Positions 14,341 to 25,486 of a stretch of DNA of 64,000 bases are shown here, in pieces. The position numbers and the translations under genes were made by a program. Under the pieces are notes generated by a model, which was not told the DNA's origin, did not search any database, and worked only from the letters and a program-made list of their open reading frames with translations. Each line of letters starts with the position of its first letter. Within the stretch, counting starts at the first letter, position 1. The DNA is taken from positions 36,190,770 to 36,254,769 of the forward strand of contig NC_080682.1 in assembly GCF_030445035.2 (NCBI RefSeq), written 5' to 3'. Origin of the DNA: Dasypus novemcinctus. Taxonomy: Eukaryota; Chordata; Mammalia; Cingulata; Dasypodidae.

Positions 14341-15079
14341 TTAAAACGTTTTATCCAATACATTAAACCAAAAAACACTCAGAGTTGTGTAACGTTAGCT
14401 ACCATTTTTAAAAGGAATCTTGTCCAATAGGAACATGAGATTATCTGTATTCATGGGGCTATTTCCTTTACGATATCAGAGGTACAGAGAAGAATTTTTC
14501 TTTCTGCTCCCAATAATTTGAAACTTGGTGGATTCTTTCTGGCTTGAAAAAAAATTAAGACTGCCTCTGCTGTGATCCCAGTATGACTCTACAGTGTATC
14601 AAACTAGGCATTTTCTTTCTTGTTTTTCTTTTATTTGTTTTTGTTTTCATTGCAAATATATATATATAAAATCTTTGAGAAAATACAAAGTTACCATAAT
14701 ATCCTCCCCTCAACCTATTATTAGCACTTGCTTTAGTCTGGTATATTTGTAACAAATGGTAAAAGAAAATTATTTTAATTGTGGTAGTAATTGTAGTCCA
14801 TGGTTTTAATAGGTTAGTCACTACCTTTCTTAATGAAGGATCAGAGATGCTGCCTCCAATTCTCCACTGGGGCACATAAAAATATTAGGAATCCAAACTT
14901 GGGCTATAGTCTAAGATGTCTCATGATCTTAATCATTACATTATATCTACACTTCAATATTACTATTTTAAAAATATGGGTCTTAAGAAACATATCTTGC
15001 CTCTGCTTGAAAGTATCATTTTTGTGTTCCTTACATGTGATATCATAACTCATTTCACTCAGTTTTTAGTACTCATTGA

Positions 15080-15610
15080 TTTTTTTATTTAATTGTTTTA
15101 TTGAAGTGTATCATTCATACATGAACACACATAAACAATAAGTGTATAGTAAAAATTGCAAACTTACAAAATAAACATACATAACATCACACAGGGGTCT
15201 CATACATCACCCCTACGCCAACTCCTTGCATTGTTGTGAAACATTTGTTACAAACTATGTAAGAGCATTGTCAAAATATTATTACCAACTATATTCCTTA
15301 TTTTACATTTGTGTATTTTTCCCCCAACCCATACTATTTTTAAGTGTATTTTGGTTACAGATATTGTGAACTTGCAAAACAATCATACAGATGTGTAGAT
15401 TTCCCATACAATTCCACACCTGGTGGAACATTTGTTACAGATTATGAGATATCATCAAACTATTACTACCAATCATGGTCTATAGCACATTGGTGTGACC
15501 TATAAACTGTGGTTTACAGCAATACTATAATATTCTTGCATTAATGTCAACATATACTGTGTTGTTAATGGAGGTGTATGGTGAAAATATGCCAAATGTA
15601 CTCATTGAAT
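15080..15610 (-). mobile_element. LINE-1-type 3' fragment, minus strand
   Basis: The segment starts with a T-rich stretch and 'ttgttttattgaagtgtat' and contains a local repeat of 'tggtgaaacatttgttac'-like sequence ('gtgaaacatttgttacaaac' at about 15237 and 'gtggaacatttgttacagat' at about 15422). The orientation follows from the T-rich start. The family is not certain. Confidence 0.5.
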
Positions 15611-18168
15611 TTTAAATAAAATATTTCATAATTTAACTGGTAGAAAAATAGTACTCTGTGTGATACTTATGTGAGTTTTCTGTCTAACAAATATTAACTC
15701 AGACACACAAGAAATTCATGAGCTTAATCAGTGACGATATCACAAAACACAGAATCTACAATTCTTTAAGTGGATCTTTATAAGTCTTTATTGAGAAAAC
15801 TAAATTCAGTGATTTCCACTTCTCATTCATTTTTTCTTCTTCAAACTGTTTTTAACACTCATGCTGTGCTTTGAAATGAAAAGGTGGGCATTTGAAAAAT
15901 GTGATGAGTCATAAATATGATGTTGGTTACACAGTTTTAAAATTCAATAGTTCAAATACTCACCTGGGTTTCAAGAACTCTATCCCTGCACTATCACTTT
16001 GTTTGCCACATTTCCTCCTGAAACTTCTACTATGCAGATGTAATTCATAAATATTCCCAGACAGACTCATTTTCTGATATTTTCACATTTCATAGTAGCT
16101 GAAAACTCTCTCTTCTGTTAAAACATCCACATTCCATTTCTCCCTGTGGAGATAGTACTCAGTGAAAAGAGCATCTACCCAGAAAACCTCCCAATAAATC
16201 CCAGTAGAGTAACTCTTTTTCTGCCAGCATTCTACAGTTCAGCTACAAACACATACACACACATTCATGTGCACACATGTTTAACTAAATTATATAATCC
16301 CAAAGTATAACCTTCTCTCATTTCTGCTTTAATATATTTCTGTTCACTTGATCAGATTATACAGTATATCTTAAAGACAGGAAGAAAAGTTAGGTCTGTT
16401 CATTTTTGCACATCTTTTGCCGAGCCAGGAGGGAGAGGTTGGCAGAGAGCAATCAGGGACTTTTCAGTACAGAACCTTGACTGTCATGCTCCATGACAAT
16501 CTCCTGCTAATATCTATCCAAGACTGACATGGAAAGCCCTGAAACAACCAATAAGAATTGGTGCAAAAAGACAGGGAATGGACTCAAGTGCTGGAGAAAA
16601 AGAAACATTTCTCAGAAGAAAAGTTATATGTGTGTGTACACACACGCACACACACACACATATAATAATGTCTTTGTGGCACTATAGTTAAAAGTCATAG
16701 GCTTATTGGTCTTTAAATTCTTATGCATCCTTCATACTTTATGTTATTTAGAATGAAAATAGGGCTGTTCAGAGCCATAGGGGATTTAAAATAAAAAGAC
16801 AAGTCTCATCAAAAAACAAACCAAAAACCAAGCAATCTATTTTTATAAACATTTATTCAATTTCTACAAATTCTATGAACTCACAGTAACCATGGGTCAG
16901 GTACTGAGAATTTTGAAATAGAATAATATATTAGAATGGGACAACTGAGTAAAGATTTTTATTACTTTTTAGGCTACCTAAAATGACACTTGAAACATAA
17001 TAAGGAATCAATAAATATTTTTCAAATTGAATCAAATTTTAAATAAAAAAGTTCCTCTAATTGTGTTCCTAGTTCTAGGTGCTTGTGTCAGAAGGTGCTA
17101 GATATCCATGGAAATGACATTTCTCCTCAGCAGTATAACAGAGAATTACATGGGTTAATGGCCTTCAAATTCCATGTTCTGAGGTTTCATGGTCAATGCA
17201 AATCCATAACTTCAAAGTAATAAAATACTGAAAGCTCCCTTGCTTTTAGATTTCTAGCACCCTCTGACACAGGCAACTAGCATCAGGAACATTTGCAGAC
17301 CATGTTTTATTGAAAATGCCCAGTCCCCTTTGTCAGTTAGGTACAGTTCTGTGACTAGTACTTGTCAGCCAATTGTAGAAAAAGGGCTGTTTGTACTTTC
17401 CAGGCTAAAATCTAAAATGTTGAATGTGTACTCCTCCACATTTATGTCTTCACTTTCCACCTGAAACCAAGCTGAAAGTGTCATAACTATAGACAACAGC
17501 TCTAAATGAATATGTTATAAATAGTGGTGTACACATGGTAGCCTTATGTTAAAATTCAAATTAGGATTCATTTGTTCTGGGGTAGAGCCCAGAATTCTTC
17601 ATTGTCTCACAAACTCACAGGTGTTGCCAATAATACAAACATTTGGATCACATGTTGAATAAAAAATCATTAGGGAACATAAGGAAAAGCTATAAAGGAA
17701 TCTGAATCCATGACTGAAAACAAAGGAATGCAATTTCCTATCAATCTCAACCATATAAATGAATCTGTCACATCAGAAAGAATAAACTTCCTATGTATTA
17801 ACAACTGAATCATTTGGTCTTTCTTTTATAGAAGCCTACTACTACTCTACAAGTAATATTAATAGATAACACAAACACACATGACACCATTATTTTCTTT
17901 ATACAATAATACTATATTCCTCAGAGTGTACTTGGATTTCTATTATTTTATGACACATACTAAATGAAATTCCTTCCTGAACATTTTGCATATGTTCCAC
18001 TGATGATACAGTTTCATATTGGCAAAAATAATGTTAGACACTGTTCTAATTCTCCCCACAGGGAGTCTTCCAAATCACTTTATTTAACAAATCATCTTCA
18101 TAACTTTCCTGATTCCCTTATTTTACTTTACTTTCTTTTTAAATACAATTTATAATCTTCTAACATAT
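15611..18168. other. Intergenic DNA, end of duplication unit A
   Basis: No gene was found. The stretch 17090-17900 is colinear with 42310-43080; for example, both have 'tctgtcacatca', then 'aataaact', then 'ttcttttatagaagc'. A GT/AC microsatellite with dyad symmetry lies at 16626-16664. Confidence 0.6.
16626..16664 (+). repeat. (GT)n-(AC)n microsatellite
   Basis: A TGTGTGTG run is followed by ACACACAC, giving a simple inverted repeat. Confidence 0.9.
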
Positions 18169-18753
18169 TGTATTAGTCCACCAAAGGAGTGCTTTTGCCG
18201 AATACCAGAAATCAGTTGGTCTCTATAAATGGTATTTATTTGGGGTAGAGGCTTACAGTTACAATGCAATAAAACATAAGTTACTTCCCTCACCAAAGTC
18301 TTTTGCCATGTGTTGGAACAAGATAACTGCCAATATCTGCCAGCGTTCAGACTTCCTGGGTTCCTAACTTCCTGGGCCTTGCTTCTCTCTGGACTCAGGG
18401 TTCCTCTCATCCCAGGGCTTGCTTCTCTCTGGTCCCAGGGTTCCTCTCTTCCCAAAGCTTGTTTCTCGTTCCTCCCAAAAATCTCCTTTGTGTGCTTACT
18501 TCCCGGAACTCCAGCTCAAGACTCTAAACTCCCTCCTCTTTGGTGCAGTTTCACTGTTAGTCATCACCCACCAAGTTGTGGGTACTCAGTTTCCTACTGA
18601 TATGGCCCAATCAAAACCTTAATCATTACTTAATCTAGTAAAAGTTAAACATCTGAACCCAATACACTGTAATGGGCCCAGAGAAAAATATCAGTTTATT
18701 AACAAAATCCAATATTTCTTTTTGGAATTCATCAATAATATCAAACTGCTACA
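18169..18753 (-). repeat. MaLR 3' LTR (copy B)
   Basis: Its minus-strand ends are TGTAGCAGTTTGATAT and GGACTAATACA. The segment contains repeated units around 'cccagggcttgcttctctctgg' (18410-18435). The AATAAATACC polyadenylation signal is at about 18231-18243. Confidence 0.8.
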
Positions 18754-19689
18754 CTTCACACTCTGAATTCCTAAAAGACATTACAAGATTCATAAAACCC
18801 TAACTCAGTAACAATACTAAGTACAAAACCATGTCATAATTAGTTTAAAAAAATACAGTTTGTCTTGGTGCAATTTATCATTTGCCGTAGACCTCTGAAA
18901 TTTATAAAATCATTTATTTGCCTCCAATACAGAAATGGACAAAGGATAAAAATTTTCATTATCATAAGGACAAATTGGGAGGGAAACATGAGTAATGGTT
19001 TCTCTACAGGTCAATAAACCTGTAGGACATCCTCCATTCAATTTCAAATTCTGAGAGTCATTCTTAAGATGATAGCATCTTCTTTTTGGGGCCACATAGG
19101 GACCCACCCTTTCCACAGGCTTGTGCAATGACCATTTTCTTGGTTCCTCCCTCCTCAAGCATCTGGGTGGCAATGCATCTCTAGATGTCACCCTCCAAGA
19201 GCACTGGGGGATGGCCACAACTTCTTTGATCAATGGCGTAAAATCTTAGGCCCCCTAAAACAGTGAAGTGAAGACAAATCCTTCCTAACCTTTGGCATAC
19301 AAGCTCAACCCTCTCAGAGCAATGAGTTGACCACCTGTCCTTCCCTAATCCATGGAGGGCATGCCTGCCTCTCTCAGAACTATGGGGCAGTGACCTCAAC
19401 CTTCCTAATCTTTCAGGAATGTGTTCCACCCTCTCTGTACCTTACAGTGGCAAAACTCTCCCTGAACATTAGGTGGGAACCTCTACCCTCTTCAATTACT
19501 GGGGCAAACTCACCCTCTCAGTATACATGTGTAGGGTCCCCCTCTTGGCCCAAGGTGATATCTTAATTCAAGATCTCAGATTCTATGGTTTTTCTCTTAA
19601 AGTTGTTTCTCCTTCAGTCTCTCCTTTCCATGTCCCTTTTAGTCCAGGCTGACAGTGGTTTTGTTCATACAGCTCTCAAAAACTTGTTG
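18754..19689 (-). other. MaLR internal sequence, 3' part
   Basis: This is non-coding CT-rich sequence with loosely repeated units of about 60 bp, such as 'cctctcagagcaatg', 'cctctctcagaactatgg' and 'caccctctctgtacc', typical of MaLR interiors. The short frames on both strands show no family resemblance. Confidence 0.55.
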
Positions 19690-19982
19690 GTTTTGCATGC
19701 AAGGAGCCATGTGCGGTCACCCCTCCGGCTGAAGTGTGGTTTGCTGGCCTGGCAGGGGAGCGGCCGCGGTAGGCCTAATTCCGCTGCCCCCATAATAGGG
19801 TGGTTGGTCGGGCCCACCGCCACCCCTGAAGGAAGCTCGGCATGGGCGCAGAGTGCCCTCGGGTCTCCCCTTCTCGGCAGCCATGCTTCCGCGGCCGCCC
19901 CTCCTCCCAGATGGCGCCACCCGATGCCTTGTGGGGCGGCACCCTTCTTCTTCCTTCTCCCTGCGCAGGCGCAGGGCAGAAA

Positions 19983-20170
19983 ATTCCAGTCTGCCCTTTT
20001 CCCCTCCCCCGACAGCAGCAACAGCCAGGTGTGGGCGGAAAAATCCAGCCCGCCCTTTTCCCCTCCCCCGACAGCAGCAACAGCCAGGTGTGGGCGGAAA
20101 AATCCAGCCCGCCCTTTTCCCTTCCCCCGACAGCAGCAACAGCCAGGCGTGGGCGGGAAACTCAAGTCTG
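19983..20170 (+). repeat. 59-bp tandem repeat, about 3 copies
   Basis: GACAGCAGCAACAGCCAGG begins at 20011, 20070 and 20129, giving a period of exactly 59. A degraded part-copy follows at 20170. It sits in the U3 of the solo LTR, where tandem repeats often act as enhancers. Confidence 0.9.
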
Positions 20171-20289
20171 CCCTCCACCCCAGCAACAGCAGCCACCAAT
20201 CCCTAAACCCTGCCCCTTCCCCCAGCAACAGCGACAGCCAATCCCTAACCACCACCCCTCCCCCGTCCAGTACCGCCCACTGACCTTTC

Positions 20290-20375
20290 GCCGGCAACCA
20301 ATCAGAACAGGGCGTGGCTTCGACCAATCAGCCTTCCCCAGCCCCTATAAAACTGTTGCCTCTCCCTCAGTAAAG
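20290..20375 (+). promoter_or_regulatory. LTR core promoter: two CCAAT boxes, TATAAAA, AGTAAA
   Basis: Two CCAATCAG boxes, about 25 bp apart, lie upstream of CCTATAAAACTG. A variant polyadenylation hexamer AGTAAA follows about 23 bp later. Confidence 0.65.
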
Positions 20376-20581
20376 TGGACTTGCGTGTTTACCTTGTCTC
20401 CGCGGTAGTTCTTCTGCCGTGCGCCCTCCAGTCCTGAGAGCCCCCGACAAGGGCCTGGCCTCCCTTGTCCCCAGTTCGTCGCCTGCTTCTCCAAGTGACC
20501 CCTTCGTCGCCTGCTTCGCCGGGCGACCCTGTCAGCCGAACCGCGCAACCCCTTGTGAGACCGATCCCTCGTCTGCTGCCG

Positions 20582-20650
20582 GACCGACCCCTCGTCCCAA
20601 GTGGGACCGACCCCTCGTCCAGAGCTGGACCGACCCCTCGTCCGCAGCCA
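20582..20650 (+). repeat. 23-bp tandem repeat in R/U5
   Basis: GACCGACCCCTCGTCC starts at 20582, 20605 and 20628. Confidence 0.9.
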
Positions 20651-20712
20651 GACCCCACCTCTACCGACCGAGCAAGCCGCCGCAGCCATGGTCCAAGCCA
20701 TCAGACAGTAAC

Positions 20713-21250
20713 ACTTTCCACAAGTTTTTCCTACATAACTGCATCTTCTATATTGATTGACAAGTTCCAAGTTTAGTTATGTCCTCAAAAGAGGTGCTGT
20801 TTCTGGGGACTTGATTTTCAGAGGCTTGAAATTTCCAGAATCAGTTTTTGGTTTCTTTGTGTCCAACAATTCAGTCCTCAGCTTATCTCACTCATCAAGC
20901 ATTTTGCAATAAGCTGCAAGAGGAAGCCAAGTTGCATTCTCCAGGTTTACTTTGGAATTCCTTCAGTTAAATTCTCAGGCTCACTATTTTCAAATTCTGC
21001 CTTCCATAAAACATCAGGAGTCAATATTGCTAGTTTCTTTGCAACTTTAAAACACTGAACGTCTTCCTCCAATTTCTAATAATTTACTTCTAAGGCCTCA
21101 TAAAAAGTCTCTTCAGAGTCCATATTACTATCAACAGTCTAGTCAAAGCACTATACGTCTTTTCTACCCAGTATCTCACAATTTCACCAAAAAATACCCC
21201 TTATCCATTTGCAAAACAATTCCAACGTTTTGGTAATTGCAAAAGCATTT
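20713..21250 (-). other. MaLR internal sequence, 5' part
   Basis: This is AT-rich non-coding sequence between the nested LTR and the primer site of the MaLR element. No open frame of interest was seen. Confidence 0.55.
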
Positions 21251-21268
21251 CCCCACTCCTTGGCACCA
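21251..21268 (-). promoter_or_regulatory. MaLR primer-binding site, tRNA-Leu type
   Basis: The minus strand reads TGGTGCCAAGGAGTGGGG, five bases downstream of the 5' LTR. It resembles the complement of a tRNA-Leu 3' end, the usual primer of ERVL/MaLR elements. Confidence 0.7.
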
Positions 21269-21273
21269 AAATC

Positions 21274-21802
21274 TATATAAGTCAGCCAAAGGGGTGCTAG
21301 TGCAAAATACTGGAAATTGGTTTATTTCAAAAAGGGTATTTATTTGGGGTGAAAGCTCAGTTACCAAGTCATAAAGTATAAGCTACTTCCTTCACCGTAG
21401 TCTTTTACCACATGTTGGAGCAAGATGGCTGCTGACAACTGCCAGAATTCAGGTTTCCAGGGTTCCTTCCCTCCCAGGGCTTGCTTCTCTCTCAGCTCAT
21501 CAACCTCAGAGCTTCCTGGGGATGCTTTCCTTTTCACAACCAACCTCCTCTGTGTACTTACTTTCTGAGTCTTCAGCTTAATACTCTAGCATAAAAACTC
21601 CAACAGAAAAACTCCAACTCTCTTCATTTGCCATGTCTTTTATCTGTGAGTCCCCAGGTGGGGACTCAATGCCCTACTGACATGGCCCAATCTAAGTCCA
21701 AATCATAATTTAATTGAGTAAATGTGAAACTTTAGACACGCCAGTTTACAAACATAATCCAATATCTGTTTTTGATATTCATACCTATATCAAACTGCTA
21801 CA
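21274..21802 (-). repeat. MaLR 5' LTR (copy C)
   Basis: This LTR is homologous to copies A and B, with the same TGTAGCAGTTTGATAT start on the minus strand. Its 3' end reads GGCTGACTTATATA, slightly decayed from the usual ACTAATACA. Confidence 0.8.
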
Positions 21803-23582
21803 TATACCTATTAATTTATGTAGATATATTTCCTTTTCCCAGTCTGCCCTCACTAGAATTTGAAATCCAACAAAGCAGTATCTTCGTCTATTTAATATAG
21901 GAATATATCCAAGTCTTTTGTACAGTTATGGGACCATAGCAGAAACTCATTAACGATTTGAGGTAGTTGTCATGATTAAATACTCAAAATTGAAAGAATA
22001 AACCACAGATCCTAGCATGTTGGTTTTTATAAGAATGCCTAATTTGTGTTTATATTTGATAAATGTAAAAATACACCTAGGCATATTCTGGGTCATCTGA
22101 TGTCTAACTGGCATCAGATATTAACCACCAAATTTCATTGTCGAAAATGACTGCTACTAAGGTGACACCAACCACCATTTGGCTATGTGGGGAGTTTAAG
22201 TAATCAGATCCTTGGTAAGTGATGAAAGCATTTCTATAAAGCAGATGACATATGACTTTGGGGTGAACCATAGTGTTTCACAGTAGTTTCATTTGAGAAA
22301 ATTCTTACTAACATTGATGTGCCAAATGCAAAATTACCTTTGCCATGTCTCTGTGTAATATTCATATGTGTCAAATTAACTATAAGATAAACTGTTCATT
22401 GGACATTCCAAAGAAGTATGTCGTTATAAAAAACTCAATTACCGTATGATGTTTCCTAGATAACAATAGAATGGACCAAACATTGATGGTTGTGGCATCA
22501 AGTAGCCATAATTCACACATCCTTGCTAATACAAAAGTGTACCTGCCACGCAGATTGATCTGAGAATCTAACATAATAATCAATGAACCATATCCCTGCA
22601 TTAAGACTGTGCTCAATACCTAGTGAGAAATATTGTCTTCTTGCTATATATATTCTGTCTTGTGTTCACTTCCCCTAACATCTTTATCTGAATAGACTAT
22701 AATGGTATCTTTCATTGTATTATAAAGCTCTTTTATTGTTGCATGTTTCTTATATGTGATCTTATTCATGATGTGTTGAGTGTTGTAATATATTACAGAA
22801 TGTTATAAAATTGTCACTGATTCACCAACCAAAATTGTGTCCGGTATCCCTTCTTCATAATTTATGAAAAAAATATGTTAAACTTATATTATATGTGAGT
22901 AATGGTTAACAAGAATACAAAATATATTAAAGTTCATTGACAAAGATTATGACTCATTCAGCAAATATATTTATTATAACTAGAAGTGCCTTTATTTGGA
23001 AAAAAATTACATTTTCTTCCCATAGGTTCTCAAGAAGAGGATGAAAGGCTACACTTCAGGTGTCACCAAAAGGGACCAAGTTTCTCATTACCTGATATTT
23101 ATGGTGATTTGGGATCATAAACTACTGGAGTGACTTTGGCCTGACCTTGAGCCAGAATATATGATCCAGAATCAGCAATGTCAGAAATTAATTGTCAACA
23201 CAATGGATCAGTCATAAATCAAAAACAGATTATTATACTTTGATCAGAAATATGGAGAATAGAAACCAAACTCAAATAATGTACAAAGAGAGGTAAATGT
23301 CCAGAAGCAGCAGGATCAATTTCATAAACTGCAATTCAGAATAAAGAAGTGAGGAGTGGATTTGGGCTCCAACAAATCTTGCTGAATTTATGTATTTTAT
23401 CTATGCGATTTTGTCTTAAACCCTTAATGGATGTCTGTATCCTGTGCTCATTTTACCTATTTCTCCAACAATCCTACTGTGAGAGGATTAAATTGTCTTC
23501 ATCAGGATGAATGTATTTTCTCTTTTTCTAACAATACATTTTATTCAAACACAGATTTTTTAATTGGTTTCTTTCACTCTGT
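21803..23582. other. Intergenic DNA, 3' flank of the intact OR gene
   Basis: No gene was found. From about 22380 it is colinear with 600-1778 of duplication unit A. Confidence 0.55.
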
Positions 23583-24500
23583 TCACCTCAGTTTTGTATG
23601 CCATAACTTTCTCATGGCATTTTTAATTTCTGCATTCCGCAGAGTGTAAATCAAAGGGTTGAGCAAGGGTGTTCCAATAGTGTAAAACACAGCCACAGTC
23701 TTGTCACCTGGATATACAGTTGGAGGGCGAGCATATGTGTATATACAAGGAACAAAGAATAAGATAACCACAATTATGTGGGAGGTGCAGGTAGAGAGAG
23801 CTTTCTTTCTTCCTTCTGCACTCTGGTTACTCAGAGAATATAAGATTAAAATATAAGAGATGATCAGGATTAGGAAACTGACCATACATATGAACCCACT
23901 ATTAAAGACTACAAGTAGATTTAAGACATGGGTGTCCATGCAGGCAATTTTCAACAATGGTTCCACTTCACAGGAGAAGTGATCAATAATATTAGGGCCA
24001 CAGAAGGGTAATTTCAAAGCCACGGTAACATGACCTAAAGAATGGATACAAGATCCTATCCAGGCCAGTGTCACCATTGTACCACAGAGGTGTTGGCTCA
24101 TGATGACTGTGTACTGTAGTGGCTTACAAATGGCCACATAACGATCAAATGACATAAGGACAAGGAGAAAAACCTCCATGCAGCCAAAGAAGTGAAGTGT
24201 AAAGATCTGGATCATGCACTCATTATAGGAAATGACTTTCTTATCAGTTATAGCATTTACAATCAACCTGGGAACTGAGCTTGTGGAGAAACATGCATCA
24301 TCAAAGGATAAGTAGAAAAGGAAGAAATACATGGAGCTCCCAAATAGCTGACTACATCTGATAGTCATCACAGTAAGTAAATTTGCAAAGAGAGTTGCAA
24401 GGTAGAGCAAAAGGAAGAATACAAACACTATTTTCTCCTCTAGAACATCATTTGTTAACCCAAGGAGAATGAATTCCTTCACACTTATATTCTGATACAT
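23583..24500 (-). CDS. Olfactory receptor, OR4-type, intact
   Basis: This is a complete 305-residue single-exon frame, the usual length for a class II odorant receptor: a seven-TM receptor of the olfactory cilia that signals through G-olf. It starts MYQNIS with an N-glycosylation site at residues 4-6. Family marks are SMYFFL (56-61), extracellular cysteines C95, C167, C177 and C187, MSFDRYVAICKPL (116-128, a variant of MAYDRY), SAEGRKKALSTCTSH (227-241) and NPLIYTLRN (281-289). HFFGCMEVF in TM3 fits the OR4 group (4A/4C/4P); I do not assign a member. TM1 has AN in place of the usual GN (39-40), and PMYFFL is SMYFFL. Its paralogue at 1779-2748 is dead, so this copy appears to have been retained under selection. 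Confidence 0.93.
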   Translation of the reverse strand: MYQNISVKEFILLGLTNDVLEEKIVFVFFLLLYLATLFANLLTVMTIRCSQLFGSSMYFFLFYLSFDDACFSTSSVPRLIVNAITDKKVISYNECMIQIFTLHFFGCMEVFLLVLMSFDRYVAICKPLQYTVIMSQHLCGTMVTLAWIGSCIHSLGHVTVALKLPFCGPNIIDHFSCEVEPLLKIACMDTHVLNLLVVFNSGFICMVSFLILIISYILILYSLSNQSAEGRKKALSTCTSHIIVVILFFVPCIYTYARPPTVYPGDKTVAVFYTIGTPLLNPLIYTLRNAEIKNAMRKLWHTKLR

Positions 24501-25084
24501 AGTTAAGGTATATGTAGAAAGGACACCGCTGGTAATGGCTTATCTGCAAAGAAAATTATGAAAGTTATGATTTAGCAATTGGTTCATACCCACAGGAATG
24601 GATTAAATTTAAATACATGCTTTACTGGAGTACATACGGTTTTAAATCACCACAAAATTTAACTGAAAGCTCCTTCTATATATTCCAGTTTTTCATGGTT
24701 CTATGTAATGGAGTAGTGATTAGTTCATTTCCCTTTTTATATACATATAGATTCATTAATTGCCATTGTTTCTAACATGTGGGAGATGGCAGAGATTTCT
24801 TTTAAGGATAAAACTTATTACAGGTTCTACTTTGCTTGGTTAATAGAATTAATATCATAGTGTACATTTCTTTGATTACTGGTTATAGCATAATATTTTT
24901 GTAGATTTTTAATTCAAATATTTTATCTGTTCTGAATTACAAAAAAATTGGTCAATTAATTTTTCAATATTTTATATTTTGAACTATTCCTTTTTTTCAT
25001 TCTTATACAGTCAATTCTGTAAAAAAATTTTCACTTGGAGTGTAGTTTATTACTTTTATTAAATAAGTTACAGTCTTAAAAATA
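24501..25084. other. 5' flank of the OR gene
   Basis: This is AT-rich sequence upstream of the OR start. OR genes usually have untranslated 5' exons several kb upstream; none can be picked out here. Confidence 0.4.
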
Positions 25085-25096
25085 TCTTTTATTTTC

Positions 25097-25474
25097 TTTT
25101 TTTTTTTTTAAAGATTTATTTTTATTTATTTAATTCCCCTCCCCTCCCCCAGTTGTCTGTTTTCTGTGTCTTTTTGCTGCGTCTTGTTTCTTTGTCCGCT
25201 TCTGTTGTCGTCAGCGGCACGGGAAGTGTCGGCGGCGCCATTCCTCGGCAGGCAGCTCCCTCCTTTCGCGCTGGGCGGCTCTCCCTATGGGTGCACTCCT
25301 TGCGCGTGGGGCTCCCCCACGCGGGGGACACCCCTGTGTAGCACGGCACTCCTTGTGCGCATCAGCACTGCGCACGGGCCAGCTCCACACGGGTCAAGGA
25401 GGCCCGGGGCTTGAACCGCGGACCTCCCATGTGGTAGACGGTCGCCCCAACCACTGGGCCAAAGTCCGTTTCCC
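25097..25474 (-). mobile_element. DAS-type SINE (armadillo), copy 1
   Basis: On the minus strand the head reads GGGAAACGGACTTTGGCCCA with a tRNA-like A box. A B box GGTTCAAGCCC follows, then a GC-rich body and an A-rich tail (T-run at 25097-25125 on the plus strand). A perfect 12-bp target duplication, TCTTTTATTTTC, lies at 25085-25096 and 25475-25486. DAS SINEs are tRNA-derived and restricted to armadillos, so this copy is strong evidence for the source organism. Its high GC and CpG content suggests it is young. Confidence 0.93.
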
Positions 25475-25486
25475 TCTTTTATTTTC

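Larger units (their letters stand above)
600..18160. repeat. Segmental duplication unit A
   Basis: This stretch shares colinear but diverged blocks with unit B (22380-43200). Paired blocks seen by eye are 840 with 22610, 1779-2748 with 23583-24500 (OR), 4860-5090 with 26200-26440, 5540-6590 with 27090-28250, 8030-8230 with 29740-29940, 8563-9178 with the split OR at 30150-32475, and 17090-17900 with 42310-43080. All are in the same orientation. Different repeats have since been inserted in each copy, so the duplication is old. The outer edges are approximate. Confidence 0.7.
19690..20712 (+). repeat. GC-rich solo LTR of another ERV family, nested
   Basis: This is a GC- and CpG-rich block of about 1 kb in AT-rich surroundings with the parts of a retroviral LTR in order. 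It has a U3 with three 59-bp tandem repeats (19983-20170), CCAAT boxes near 20299 and 20324, a TATAAAA at about 20346, and a variant polyadenylation signal AGTAAA at about 20369 followed by GT-rich DNA. A long R/U5 has 23-bp repeats at 20582-20650. No primer site or internal genes follow, so it is probably a solo LTR. I did not find its target duplication and the edges are approximate. Long open frames here on both strands reflect GC content and repeats. Confidence 0.7.
18169..21802 (-). mobile_element. MaLR element with both LTRs and a nested solo LTR
   Basis: Two homologous LTRs in the same orientation flank non-coding internal sequence with the CT-rich look of MaLR internals. Read on the minus strand, the 5' LTR is 21274-21802, the primer site follows at 21268-21251, and the 3' LTR is 18169-18753. 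A GC-rich LTR (about 19690-20712) interrupts the interior. The pentamer 'catat' occurs at 18164-18168 and 21801-21805; the second overlaps the terminal CA, so it is only a weak target-duplication candidate. No gag or pol coding sequence is recognisable, as expected for non-autonomous MaLRs. Confidence 0.75.

Noticed and set aside
16626..16664. GT/AC inverted repeat as a regulatory hairpin
   Set aside because: It is a simple microsatellite; the dyad symmetry follows from adjoining GT and AC runs.
19585..20776. Long open frames of up to 232 codons on both strands around the GC-rich LTR
   Set aside because: They overlap on both strands, consist of translated tandem repeats and proline/alanine-rich low-complexity sequence, and match the GC content rather than any protein family.
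25430..25474. Possible tRNA gene (A and B boxes)
   Set aside because: The boxes are those of the tRNA-derived SINE head; no complete cloverleaf is present.
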